NCBI GenBank assembly: GCA_034408935.1
Contig: DAOUMV010000020.1
Location: forward strand, 114,928 to 178,927
Direction of reading: 5' to 3'
Length of the DNA stretch: 64,000 bases
DNA from: DAOUMF01 sp034408935
Lineage (GTDB): Bacteria > Chloroflexota > Dehalococcoidia > SM23-28-2 > RBG-16-64-32
The notes beneath the pieces were generated by a model. It was not told where the DNA came from. It saw only the letters and a program-made list of their open reading frames with translations, and did not search any database. Positions 8,605-16,794 of the stretch are shown piece after piece. Position 1 is the stretch's first letter. The number at the start of each line of letters is the position of its first letter. The translations under genes and the position numbers were made by a program.

Positions 8605-9006
8605 ATGGAGACGGCGGCCAAGATCCTCATCGTTGGGGGCGTACTCAACCTTGCCTATGGATTCCTGACCGGGCTCTTCATGGCCAGCGTGCGAAGGACC
8701 AGCCCGGAGGCGCCGCGGTATCTCGTCTCGGCACACTTGACCCCGCTCATGGAGGGGGCCATGCTTCTGGGCCTGGTCATTGCGCTCGGCCTTTCCGACC
8801 TGCCTACCGGCGTCGAAACGCTCGCGGCGTCACTTCTCGTGGCCGCGTCGGCGCTCCTGGCAGCCGCCGACACCCTATGCTGGCTCCAGGGCATCAAGGA
8901 CGCCTTCGCCGAGCGGCCGCCTGGCCTCTTCATGGGTGTGACACAGGGCACCCTGGCCAGCGTCGGGCTCGCCATCCTCACTGTCGGAGTGTTTCGAGGC
9001 CTCTAG
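8605..9006 (+). CDS. Four-helix membrane protein, possibly hydroxylaminobenzene mutase-like
   Basis: A 133-residue protein with four predicted membrane helices (about residues 7-30, 48-67, 75-97 and 108-131). The SAHLTPLMEGAMLLGL segment, with a His followed by a helix, resembles the HabA/styrene-oxide isomerase fold group, where that His binds haem. This is a resemblance I recall, not a firm assignment. The start at ATG 8605 is fixed by GGGAGGTGA at 8592-8600. It stands alone between repeat B copies 3 and 4. Confidence 0.6.
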   Translation: METAAKILIVGGVLNLAYGFLTGLFMASVRRTSPEAPRYLVSAHLTPLMEGAMLLGLVIALGLSDLPTGVETLAASLLVAASALLAAADTLCWLQGIKDAFAERPPGLFMGVTQGTLASVGLAILTVGVFRGL

Positions 9007-9061
9007 GTCTACGGCGGCCCCCTCCCCCTCTGACCTCTCGCCGCTCGCTGCCCCCCATGCC

Positions 9062-9109
9062 TGTCATTCCGAGCGCAGCGAGGAATCTGGGGCCGGGGCG
9101 ACCCTCGCC
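9062..9109. repeat. Repeat B, copy 4, with a relic of a peptidase tail downstream
   Basis: The core is followed at about 9101-9165 by bases whose translation (LAVAAAIALATLVLARR) nearly matches the last helix of the 4167-5576 peptidase (LAVASAIALATLVLARR). The rest of 9110-9340 holds two imperfect copies of a CTGGG(C/T)GGGAC..GGGGTGG motif and no gene. Confidence 0.7.
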
Positions 9110-9340
9110 GTCGCCGCCGCAATTGCCCTCGCCACTCTCGTCCTCGCCCGCCGCTCCGCGCTGAGCGAAGCCTCGGCCCCGGCCTCCCTGGGGTGGGGTC
9201 GCCTGCGAACGCAGTTCGGGGCGGGCTGGGTGGGACAGACAACACTGGCGTGGGGCCCTCACGTCGCCTGTCCCCCTCAGGCGGAGGCGCGCTGGGCGGG
9301 ACGGACCACCCTGGGGTGGGGTGGCTCGCAGCGCCCGGCT

Positions 9341-9682
9341 TCATCCCAACTTGCCCCCGTGACGGTACGGCCGCCCCTCGTTGTACTCCATCTTGCGGCG
9401 CAGAATCTCTTCCGTGTCCTGCTTCTCGTGTGTGAGCGTGTCGAGAATCCGGATCACGCAGTCGACGAGCTCCACTGCCCATCCCTCAGGCTTTCCCTCA
9501 ACGACATGCACCGGCGGGTTGCGCTCGCGCCACGCCTCAAGGGCCTCCGATAGCTCGCTGTGCATCAGAGCGATCAACTCCGGGAACCGCCGGTTGTCCT
9601 CCCACCATCCCTTTTCCACGGCGCAGCCGTGAATCGCCTTCGCGATGGCGTTTAGCTCCCCGTTCCACTCGATCTCCTGCAT
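9341..9682 (-). CDS. MazG-like nucleotide pyrophosphohydrolase
   Basis: A 113-residue all-alpha NTP-pyrophosphatase-type protein. It shows E-L-S-E-A-L-E-A-W (ExxE metal site) near residue 50, VELVDCVIRILDT (ExxxD second metal site) and the C-terminal KMEYNEGRPYRHGGK typical of MazG-like/DUF550 proteins. It probably cleaves a (d)NTP, perhaps a house-cleaning or phage-type nucleotide. The start at ATG 9682 has GGAAGG just upstream; an ATG six codons further up is possible. No operon partner. Confidence 0.85.
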   Translation of the reverse strand: MQEIEWNGELNAIAKAIHGCAVEKGWWEDNRRFPELIALMHSELSEALEAWRERNPPVHVVEGKPEGWAVELVDCVIRILDTLTHEKQDTEEILRRKMEYNEGRPYRHGGKLG

Positions 9683-10072
9683 GAGCCTTCCTTCCTTCAT
9701 CTTCGACGTTGGGCGCGGGGCCTGGCAGCCTCGAGTCCAGCTGCCGCACCCCCCATCCTAATACGGAATCGACCGCTTGCGCAGCGACCGCTGGGAGCGG
9801 CCTGCCGGCGTTCGCCCGCCCACCCTCGGCCTCGCCCGCACTCTTTGACGTCTGGCCGCAGCGCCGGTATGATTGCGGCGTCAAGGGGACGGCAATGCAT
9901 TCATGGGGGCGTTGTTGACATTGCTGACGCTCATCTCGCCTCGCGCCTCAGTCTTCCATTCGATCGCACTATGGGCGGCCCCGGTTTCCCATGAGACGGA
10001 CCCCGCAGTCAGTCAGGACCTGATCCACATCGGCCGGTGCTTACGCGTGCCGCTAGACAGGAGGGTGCCACC

Positions 10073-10894
10073 ATGCCAGAACAGCCCAGTGACGCCGAGC
10101 TTGAGGAGCTGCCGACGGCTCCCCTGACCACCGCAAAGGTACGAGCCATGCTCAACCGAGCGGATATCATACTGACCCGCGGGGGCGGGCTGACATCCTA
10201 CGTCATCCGCTGGCTCACGCAGAGCTACTGGAATCACGTTGCCATCGTCTTCGTCATCGGCGACAGACCGCCGGAACTAGAACAGGGCTTCAACAACACC
10301 TTCATCCTTGAGGCCGAGTCGCGAGGCATCGACGCCCATCCCATCGACAAGTACATCGACAACGACAACCAGGATATGGCTGTCTACCGCTTCCCGGACG
10401 CCGCCCTGCCGCCTGGCCGGGGAGCCGAATTCGTGAGGCGGGTTCGGGGGTTCGCGTTTGACCAGATCGATGCTCGCTACGGGTACGGCACCATCTTGAC
10501 CATCGGCGAGAGGATACTGGGTCCCGTCGGCTGGGTGCTCAGACCGCTCATCCGCGCCCTCAAAGTCGCCATTGGCAATCGCAAGAAGGCCATCAACGAC
10601 TTCGTCTGCAGCGGCGTTGTTCAGTACGCCTACTTCCGGGCCACATTCGGCGCGGAGACAGCGACGGGCGAACCGTGGGATTCCTTCTTCGACATGGGCG
10701 ACAACCGTCGCAATCTCATCGTGGATGCGGACACCCGAGCCGCCTTCGATCCCCAGGCCACCTTCCAGAGTGTCGCCGAGCAACTGAAACTGACCACTCC
10801 TGCCGACTTTTCGAGGGCGGCATCGCTTGGCGTGCTTAAATGCGTAGCCGAGCGGATCAAAGGAAACTGGGGGAGTAAGCCAACGAAGGCGTAG
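10073..10894 (+). CDS. Permuted papain-like amidase/peptidase (YiiX/C92-type)
   Basis: A 273-residue circularly permuted papain-fold hydrolase. The catalytic order is His first (SYWNHVAIV, H55), an acidic residue (FILEAESRG, E80), then the nucleophile Cys last (DFVCSGVVQ, C179), the reverse of NlpC/P60. Residues 28-50 (DIILTRGGGLTSYVIRWL) are the usual entry strand of the group. Members hydrolyse amide bonds in lipids or peptides; the substrate is unknown. The start at ATG 10073 has AGGAGGGTG upstream. No signal peptide is seen. Confidence 0.8.
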   Translation: MPEQPSDAELEELPTAPLTTAKVRAMLNRADIILTRGGGLTSYVIRWLTQSYWNHVAIVFVIGDRPPELEQGFNNTFILEAESRGIDAHPIDKYIDNDNQDMAVYRFPDAALPPGRGAEFVRRVRGFAFDQIDARYGYGTILTIGERILGPVGWVLRPLIRALKVAIGNRKKAINDFVCSGVVQYAYFRATFGAETATGEPWDSFFDMGDNRRNLIVDADTRAAFDPQATFQSVAEQLKLTTPADFSRAASLGVLKCVAERIKGNWGSKPTKA

Positions 10895-11033
10895 GTCCCC
10901 TCGCCCCCCGCCCTCGCCGCCCTGGCCCTCGCCCGCTGCTTCCGCCCGTACGTCGGGCGCGCACGCCTGTCCATTAACCATCCTCACACCACTGCCGTTC
11001 TACGACTGGGTCCATACTCATCGCGACGACTTG

Positions 11034-12245
11034 ATGGATAGCTTGCTCAGTGATCTCCAACGCATTATGGCCGACAAGACACCGGCCAGGGGACTTGGCC
11101 ACGACTTCTACCCTTACCCCGCCAAGATGTCACCTGCCGTCGCGCGCTTTCTCATCCAGCACTTCTCCAGGCCCGGCGACTGGATTCTCGACCCGTTCAT
11201 GGGCGGCGGCACAACTGTTGTCGAAGCCCTCGCCCACGGGCGCAAAGCGATCGGCGTTGATCTGAACGCCATCGCCCACCTACTGACGCTCGCCAGAACA
11301 ACGCCGCTTTCACCTGCAGACTTATCTGCGTTGAGAGACTGGTGTTCAGACTCGCGCCGGCTCCCCACTCCCCAACCTGACGCCAAATGGGACTCACTCC
11401 CCCACGGCTCATGCCTCGCTAGCCTGGCGCAGGCGGCCGATGCACTTCGGTTTCCGCGCCGTCGTCGGTTTGCCAAGGCCGTATTGCTCAAAGCCGCGCA
11501 ATGGGCCCTAGACAGACGTGACCAGCCACCCCCGCAAGCCGCTCTCCGCTCTAAGACAGCGGATGCGGCCGAGCAGCTGATCCTCGCACTAGGCCAGTTG
11601 ACCAACCGCGTGTCCTCTTGCGGCGTCTCGCGTAAGCGGCTCACAGCGCAAAGGCTTCTCCTAAACAGGAGCGCTCTTGGGCTCGAACAGGTCCCACAAC
11701 TCGACCACTTGAAGGGTGCCGTAGACCTGCTCGTCACCTCTCCCCCCTACCCGGGCGTACACATCCTCTACCACAGATGGCAAGTGAGGAGTAGGCGCGA
11801 GACCCCTGCACCCTATTGGGTTATCGGAGCGCAGGACGGCCACGGCGCATCGCACTATACCATGGGAAGCCGCACCCCAACCGGTCTCGCAAACTACTTC
11901 GACTCCATTCAAAGCGCTTTGGAGTCCGTCCGGCCATTCCTCAAGCACACCGCCCGCCTATGCTTCCTCTTGGCGTTTCGCGACCCCACTGCCCACCTCC
12001 CCCTCTTCCTGGATGCTGCAGCAAGAGCGGGTTTCGAGCCAGCCCATTACCCACCATTGTGGCGCGAGGTGCCAAATCGCACATGGTACGCCAATCGCCA
12101 GAGCGATCACAGTGCGGCGCACGAAGTGTTACTTATTCTGCACCCGTCACTACCGGCACGGGCAGCGCCGCCTGCGGCCCCTCATGCAACCGTCTCACGA
12201 TCGGTATCATTACGCGCGCCAGCCCCGCAACCAAGTCCTCGATAG
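11034..12245 (+). CDS. DNA methyltransferase (N4-cytosine/N6-adenine type)
   Basis: A 403-residue SAM-dependent DNA amino-methyltransferase. HDFYPYPAKM and DPFMGGGTT (SAM-binding motif I, residues 53-61) precede TSPPYPG (catalytic motif IV, 236-239). A variable stretch between them (about 90-225) probably holds target recognition. A TTG one codon earlier could also start it; no clear Shine-Dalgarno is seen. The frame runs 113 bases into the 3' end of the convergent ATPase gene, and the last 35 residues (Pro/Ala/Ser-rich) look like antisense read-through. Its partner is likely the GHKL ATPase next door. Confidence 0.85.
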   Translation: MDSLLSDLQRIMADKTPARGLGHDFYPYPAKMSPAVARFLIQHFSRPGDWILDPFMGGGTTVVEALAHGRKAIGVDLNAIAHLLTLARTTPLSPADLSALRDWCSDSRRLPTPQPDAKWDSLPHGSCLASLAQAADALRFPRRRRFAKAVLLKAAQWALDRRDQPPPQAALRSKTADAAEQLILALGQLTNRVSSCGVSRKRLTAQRLLLNRSALGLEQVPQLDHLKGAVDLLVTSPPYPGVHILYHRWQVRSRRETPAPYWVIGAQDGHGASHYTMGSRTPTGLANYFDSIQSALESVRPFLKHTARLCFLLAFRDPTAHLPLFLDAAARAGFEPAHYPPLWREVPNRTWYANRQSDHSAAHEVLLILHPSLPARAAPPAAPHATVSRSVSLRAPAPQPSPR

Positions 12246-14487
12246 TCCCAATACTAGTGTCTTCCTGCCCGCGCTTCTCAACATCCGGGATCTTCAACAT
12301 ACTCATGGCCGTGAGAGCAAGGCCGTACTTGAACCAGTATTCCAACACCGGCCGCTCCAACGCCTTGTTCCGCCGCACCTCCGTAATCAGGAACGCGTTG
12401 TCCATGTTGACGTAGAAATCGTATCCTTCCTCATCAGCCCCCGTACTCTTGATGCGGATAGCATCCATCGCTCCCATCTCGTGTTCCGTCCACTGCTCAC
12501 TGCGGACCTCAATGACGTTCGGGATAGATAGCCGCGGGGCTGTAGATCGCCCGTTTTCTCTGTCCTTATCTCTTCCCCCCGTCCCCCCTCCCCTCTGGTG
12601 AGCCCTCGCCTCCACAACCGCCAGCTTCAAGTCATTCTCAAAGGGCCCACGCCGTATTTCCCGTGCATCATCCGTCACGCTGATCCGCACACATACTTCG
12701 TTACCCGGCCGCGCGCTTGCGGGCGGACGCAAGTAAGTCACACATTGTCCGTTCCACAGGCTTCGTGATACCAGAACTCCATCCGGGCTGGTTGTCATCT
12801 CACCAGCGCTATCCGTGCGGTCAAAGTAGTCATTGGCGGCGTCCGTCTCGAAGTCAACCCGGCACTTCCAATTCACAGGACATGGCTTCACCAAACCCGA
12901 CGACGGCTCCTTCGCTATCCGAAAGAACGTGGGGAACTCGCGGCCTTTGTACTTCACCTGCTCTTTCCTAGGACCCACTGTCGTCACTAGTCGCTCCCCG
13001 CCGCCGAATAGCGCCGCAAGTGACGGATCTGACCGAATGAGATCCTGGAATGCCTCCAAGCTCTCCTGCTCGTTTTCCAGCGCCTCCTGTAGCTTCTTCG
13101 CCCGTCGCCGCGCGTTCAGTTCCTTTAGACCGGGGTGCTCTGCCAGGAGGCTCTGCAGGTTGTCCGCGATGGCTTCGTATACTTCGTTCCGGCGCAGCCT
13201 ATCGCGAGACGCCATAAAGAAATCCTCCCTCACGCGCTCATTCATGTGAGTGCAGTCCACCGATACCAGAATGTGCTGCGCCAAGTAGTCAAGCTTTGCC
13301 TCCCGCGACGCGAAGTCCCGCGGCAAGCTTCCATGTACCTGGCCGTTGAGCGTGAAGAATACGCCGCTGGGTATCCGCCGCGCACCAACCTTCTCACGGA
13401 AGACAACAATTCCATAAGGAAGATCGCCCACGCCAGGGATGTCAACCTTGCCGTACGCTGGGAACCCATCCTCGATCTCGGTGGATTCAGCCTCTCGTGC
13501 CCCCTCCCTCACCCGCACCCACACCCCCGACAGAGTCGTCGCAAAGTAGTGAGCGCGGTATCGTCGGGTCTCGACAATCCGGAACGGAAGGCATGGCGCA
13601 TGCAGAAGGCGCTCCAGTTCAAACCGCGCATCCGTGGTCGCAAGGCTGCGTCCCTTCCACAGGTAGCTGTATACCTTGATGACACTCCCTGCCCGCAACT
13701 GCCTCCGGTATGGTACTGGAGCCCCGCTTCCTCGGCGGTCCTCCGGCAACACATCGATTCCCGGAGCGTCGAACGTGGGGACACCTCCGGAAGGAGCCAA
13801 GTACACGTACATTGAGTTCTTCCGGCCCCCGGCTGGCAGGAGCCGCCTCATCACCGTGAAGCCCCACAGATCCGCGCTGTCGTCCTCACGCTTCCGCGGC
13901 GCTTCTCGATCTCGTTTGGATGCTATCAGCTGGTAGTTCTGCGACCCGCAGAATTGAAGGACTCCCGTTCCCCCTGCGTTGAACCTCCCCTGAACGAAAG
14001 GGATCCGGATCTTGTTTGACCGGCTGAGCGATAGAAAAGTATCCGGAAACGACCGCGGCGTCTGGCCCTCGCCTTCGTCAACTATCAGGTAACAGGGCTG
14101 CGCCTTTGAGCCCACTGCTACCAGCTGAATCCGGCTGGCCAGCGCGGTCCGCTCGCTCGGAGTGATGTTTTCCAGCCACCCGTCCCTAATCCCTAGGAAG
14201 GCCTCTACAGCTTCGCTCATGCTCCTGGGGGCCTCCCCTCCCTCGGGATCAATTCCTCTCTTGAACGCCTCCAGCATCAGGACCGCGTCGATGCCATTAA
14301 TCACCTTCTCGGCTAGCGCCGCTGTAGCATCAGTCTGTTGGTTCCCCACAATCCCAAAATTGTTCTCCATCCCTCCCAGCGGCTGCCAGAGGTTCTCCTC
14401 TAGCAGTCCGCTGCTCTCCAGCAACTGCGTCACTTCGTTCTCGTCTTCTGCCCTCAGAAGACCGTAGAAGATCTGCTCCCAGTTCAC
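12133..14487 (-). CDS. Large GHKL (MutL/MORC-like) ATPase, putative restriction-linked
   Basis: A 784-residue protein with an N-terminal GHKL ATPase. The N box is E60-x3-N64-x2-DA (EKVINGIDA), the first G box D137-E-G-E-G141, and the second QGRFNAGGTG (166-175). A transducer-like region follows, then a helical stretch (about 440-490) and a long C-terminal part with no nuclease motif that I recognise. GHKL ATPases of the MutL/MORC group have been reported in restriction-modification operons, and here a DNA methyltransferase lies tail to tail with it. The GTG start at 14487 lies 12 bases after the small upstream gene. The function is an inference. Confidence 0.75.
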   Translation of the reverse strand: MNWEQIFYGLLRAEDENEVTQLLESSGLLEENLWQPLGGMENNFGIVGNQQTDATAALAEKVINGIDAVLMLEAFKRGIDPEGGEAPRSMSEAVEAFLGIRDGWLENITPSERTALASRIQLVAVGSKAQPCYLIVDEGEGQTPRSFPDTFLSLSRSNKIRIPFVQGRFNAGGTGVLQFCGSQNYQLIASKRDREAPRKREDDSADLWGFTVMRRLLPAGGRKNSMYVYLAPSGGVPTFDAPGIDVLPEDRRGSGAPVPYRRQLRAGSVIKVYSYLWKGRSLATTDARFELERLLHAPCLPFRIVETRRYRAHYFATTLSGVWVRVREGAREAESTEIEDGFPAYGKVDIPGVGDLPYGIVVFREKVGARRIPSGVFFTLNGQVHGSLPRDFASREAKLDYLAQHILVSVDCTHMNERVREDFFMASRDRLRRNEVYEAIADNLQSLLAEHPGLKELNARRRAKKLQEALENEQESLEAFQDLIRSDPSLAALFGGGERLVTTVGPRKEQVKYKGREFPTFFRIAKEPSSGLVKPCPVNWKCRVDFETDAANDYFDRTDSAGEMTTSPDGVLVSRSLWNGQCVTYLRPPASARPGNEVCVRISVTDDAREIRRGPFENDLKLAVVEARAHQRGGGTGGRDKDRENGRSTAPRLSIPNVIEVRSEQWTEHEMGAMDAIRIKSTGADEEGYDFYVNMDNAFLITEVRRNKALERPVLEYWFKYGLALTAMSMLKIPDVEKRGQEDTSIGTIEDLVAGLARVMIPIVRRLHEGPQAALPVPVVTGAE

Positions 14488-14499
14488 ACCTTCACCCCC

Positions 14500-14757
14500 C
14501 TACTCCAGTCGGAACCGGCGCCGTTCAGTCGCTCGGAAACTTGCCTTGACCTTGCGCAACTCCTCCTCAAGAGCAGCGAATATCTTGCGGATATCACCGT
14601 CTGAGTACTCGTAGGCACGTCTATTCGCCAAGTTTCCCAGGATACGTATCTTATCAAGGACCGCATTCGTCCTTTTCTCAGCCAGCTTCTTGAAAGCCTC
14701 CCGCTTTCGGTGAGCTCTATCATCGGCTATGCTCGGGATGGTCGCCATTTGTGCCAT
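14500..14757 (-). CDS. Small helical protein preceding the GHKL ATPase
   Basis: An 85-residue, highly charged, mostly helical protein. The segment ILGNLANRRAYEYSDGDI followed by RKIFAALEEELRKVKASF resembles short conserved helical proteins seen beside mobile and defence genes, as far as I recall. The start at ATG 14757 is supported by GAGGAG four to five bases upstream; an in-frame start 13 codons earlier has no such site. It is the first gene of a two-gene operon with the ATPase (12-base gap) and could be a subunit or regulator of it. Confidence 0.65.
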   Translation of the reverse strand: MAQMATIPSIADDRAHRKREAFKKLAEKRTNAVLDKIRILGNLANRRAYEYSDGDIRKIFAALEEELRKVKASFRATERRRFRLE

Positions 14758-14879
14758 AATACTCCTCATTTGCAGAATAGGCGCAGTATTTGCCACAGGG
14801 CGACTGAATCATAGTCCCCTACCGTCCCACTGTCAACCCCTGTCCCCTGCTATCCCCTCACGGCTCCCTGGGCCGCGCT

Positions 14880-15243
14880 GCCCCCTGCCTCTTCCCCCTT
14901 TGACCTCCCGCCCTCAACCGCTACCCTCAGGCTGGAGGTATCCCATGACCGTCGGCCACCCCACACCCCGCCGCTCCCGTAGGGCCTGTCCTGAGCGCAG
15001 TCGAAGGGCGGCCGCCCTCCTCCTCCAGCGCCTCCTCCAACGCGCCCACCAGATACGAAACGCTCGATTGAACGCTCAATCCCCTATCCTTGATCGTCGA
15101 ACAATCGAAAAAAGCGACCCGAACGCCCGCCGCCCCGGATACGCGGGCCGGCCCCAACCGAAAACTTTCGCTCCCGGTTAATCAAACCCCGTATCTGGCG
15201 TCACCCACTCCATCAAACTCCAGATACGAAATCCCCCTTGATC
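14880..15243 (-). repeat. Repeat C, inverted copy (about 360 bp, structured)
   Basis: The reverse complement of the element at 28048-28377. It includes an 8-bp hairpin stem GTATCTGG/CCAGATAC (15191-15198 and 15220-15227), the block with GACCGGGAGCGAAAG-like sequence (15159-15190), and the block with CCTCCAGCCTGAGGG (about 14925-14942). A repeat D copy sits inside this copy (14984-15009). No protein reading is convincing. Confidence 0.8.
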
Positions 15244-15263
15244 GAATGCGCCCACCGTCGTCC

Positions 15264-15311
15264 GTTCGTCCTGAGCCTGCCTGCCGCCAGGCAGGCCTGT
15301 CGAAGGACCGG
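15264..15311. repeat. Repeat D with a nested palindrome; diverged copy at 15331-15361
   Basis: GTCCTGAG ... GTCGAAGGAC is interrupted by TGCCTGCCGCCAGGCA (15278-15293). A second related unit (GCACTGAGCGCGTCGAAGTG) follows at once. This is one palindrome inserted into another, as in repeat A copy 1. The interval to 15417 has no gene. Confidence 0.75.
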
Positions 15312-15417
15312 TAGCAACTCTCCGCCGCTGCCCGCTCGCACTGAGCGCGTCGAAGTGCGAGCCTCTCGCTTATACCGTTCGCCCGCGCCCCTTCCGCAGA
15401 ACCCCGCCGCCCTATCG

Positions 15418-16200
15418 CTACGGCAGGATCAGCCCGCTGCCGCCCCGCTGCTCCCGCTCCCCCTTCCCCTTCTCCCCCTTCGGCGGCTCCCACGGCGTGC
15501 TCGGCCCCCTCACCTCCGACGGCTGCGCCGCCGCAGACTGCGACGCCTTCACCACCTCCTCCACCAGCCCCTTCTCCGGCACCGCCCCCAACACCGCTAT
15601 CCGGTCCTCTATCACCGTCAGCGGCACTGCCTTCACCTCGTACCGCTGCGCCAGCGTCGGAAACTCGTCCGCCTGGATCACCTCCGCCTTCACCCGCGGG
15701 TTCACGATGCTCAACTGGAACGCCGCCCGCGCTGGCCCCGGGCTGAACGGGCACATCGGCGCCACGAACACCTTTACTCGAAGGTCCTCCTTGACTTTCC
15801 GAAGGGCCTTCACCGACTCCGGGGACAGCATCACCGCCTTGCACGATACGTCCGATATGCTATCCAGGAACGTGGGGAACTCCGTGCCGGCTGGCATCCC
15901 GTACACCTTCATCGAGGCCGTATCCCTGCCCCGCAGCACGATGCCCGGGATGCGCTCCACCCCGAACTTCGACGCCTCCTCCCGCTCCTCCTCAAAGATG
16001 TGCACCCGCAGGCTGATCAGGTCGCTGAGGGCGGCCAGCTCCCGCAGCATCTGCCCCGTCGGCTTGCACGTCGCGCAGGGCTCCCGCCCCGGCACCACGA
16101 TGTCCAGCTCCTTCTGCGTGAAATAGTCGATCTTCACCGGGCCCAGCAGCTCCTGCCCGAACTTCATCCGGATCGCTTCTTGGTCCTTGAGCGGTATCAT
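15418..16200 (-). CDS. Two-domain thioredoxin-fold protein (PDO-like), second site degenerate
   Basis: A 260-residue protein with two tandem thioredoxin folds, as in protein disulfide oxidoreductases. The first active site is intact (EPCATCKPT, CxxC). The second is CPFS, having lost its second Cys. A charged, Gly/Lys/Glu-rich tail of about 40 residues follows. The start ATG 16200 overlaps the pgsA stop in an ATGA, so translation is coupled. It is the last gene of the phosphoinositide operon. A general redox role is likely; a link to lipid synthesis is only positional. Confidence 0.8.
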   Translation of the reverse strand: MIPLKDQEAIRMKFGQELLGPVKIDYFTQKELDIVVPGREPCATCKPTGQMLRELAALSDLISLRVHIFEEEREEASKFGVERIPGIVLRGRDTASMKVYGMPAGTEFPTFLDSISDVSCKAVMLSPESVKALRKVKEDLRVKVFVAPMCPFSPGPARAAFQLSIVNPRVKAEVIQADEFPTLAQRYEVKAVPLTVIEDRIAVLGAVPEKGLVEEVVKASQSAAAQPSEVRGPSTPWEPPKGEKGKGEREQRGGSGLILP

Positions 16201-16793
16201 CGTCCCTCTTTCTCGGAGCTGCGCGCCCGCACCCACACGAGCGCGAGACGCTGCATGGCGGTGGCCCCCGCCGCCACTGCGAGGACCCACAGCGCGATCG
16301 TCACCTGGTCGACTAGGAGTCCGATGCCCAGCAGCACCACTCGCTCCGCTCGCCCGAACAGCCCCTCTCGCATGGGGATGTCCACGGTCTCGGCGCGGGC
16401 GCGGGTGTAGCTGACCAGGAAGGAGGCGACCAGCGCGGCGAAGATGAGCAGCTCCTCCTCGCGGCCGCCGCGGTCACTGAAGTAGTAGAGCAGCCCGAAC
16501 AGCACCGCTGCCTCGGAGACGCGATCCATGACGGCGTCGAACACAGCCCCGAAGCGAGTGACCTTGCCGGTGGCCCGTGCCAGGGCCCCGTCCAGCAGGT
16601 CCAGGGCGCTGGCCGCCAGCATCACGATGCCGGCGGGAAGGAAGTCGCCCCGCGCGGCCAGGACGGCGGCGCCAGCGTTGCCCAGGACGCCGGCCAGGGT
16701 GAGCATGTTGGGGGTGATTCCCACCCCTGCCAGAACGCCGACGACCGGGTCGGTCAACCAGCGAGGGGCGGAGTGGGGAAGGAGGCGAGGCAT
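16197..16793 (-). CDS. pgsA: CDP-alcohol phosphatidyltransferase, probable phosphatidylinositol-phosphate synthase
   Basis: A 198-residue integral membrane enzyme. The CDP-alcohol signature is perfect: D65-x2-D68-G-x2-A-R73-x8-G82-x3-D86-x3-D90. In an operon with inositol-phosphate synthase and a PimA-like mannosyltransferase, the likely reaction is CDP-diacylglycerol plus inositol 1-phosphate to phosphatidylinositol phosphate, as in actinobacteria. Phosphatidylglycerophosphate synthase is the alternative. It follows the mannosyltransferase by one base and overlaps the next gene by four. Confidence 0.82.
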   Translation of the reverse strand: MPRLLPHSAPRWLTDPVVGVLAGVGITPNMLTLAGVLGNAGAAVLAARGDFLPAGIVMLAASALDLLDGALARATGKVTRFGAVFDAVMDRVSEAAVLFGLLYYFSDRGGREEELLIFAALVASFLVSYTRARAETVDIPMREGLFGRAERVVLLGIGLLVDQVTIALWVLAVAAGATAMQRLALVWVRARSSEKEGR

Positions 16794-16794
16794 C

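Noticed and set aside
6199..9109. Integron cassette array
   Set aside because: Genes between repeat copies face both directions, the repeats lack attC-type core sites, and no integrase is seen.
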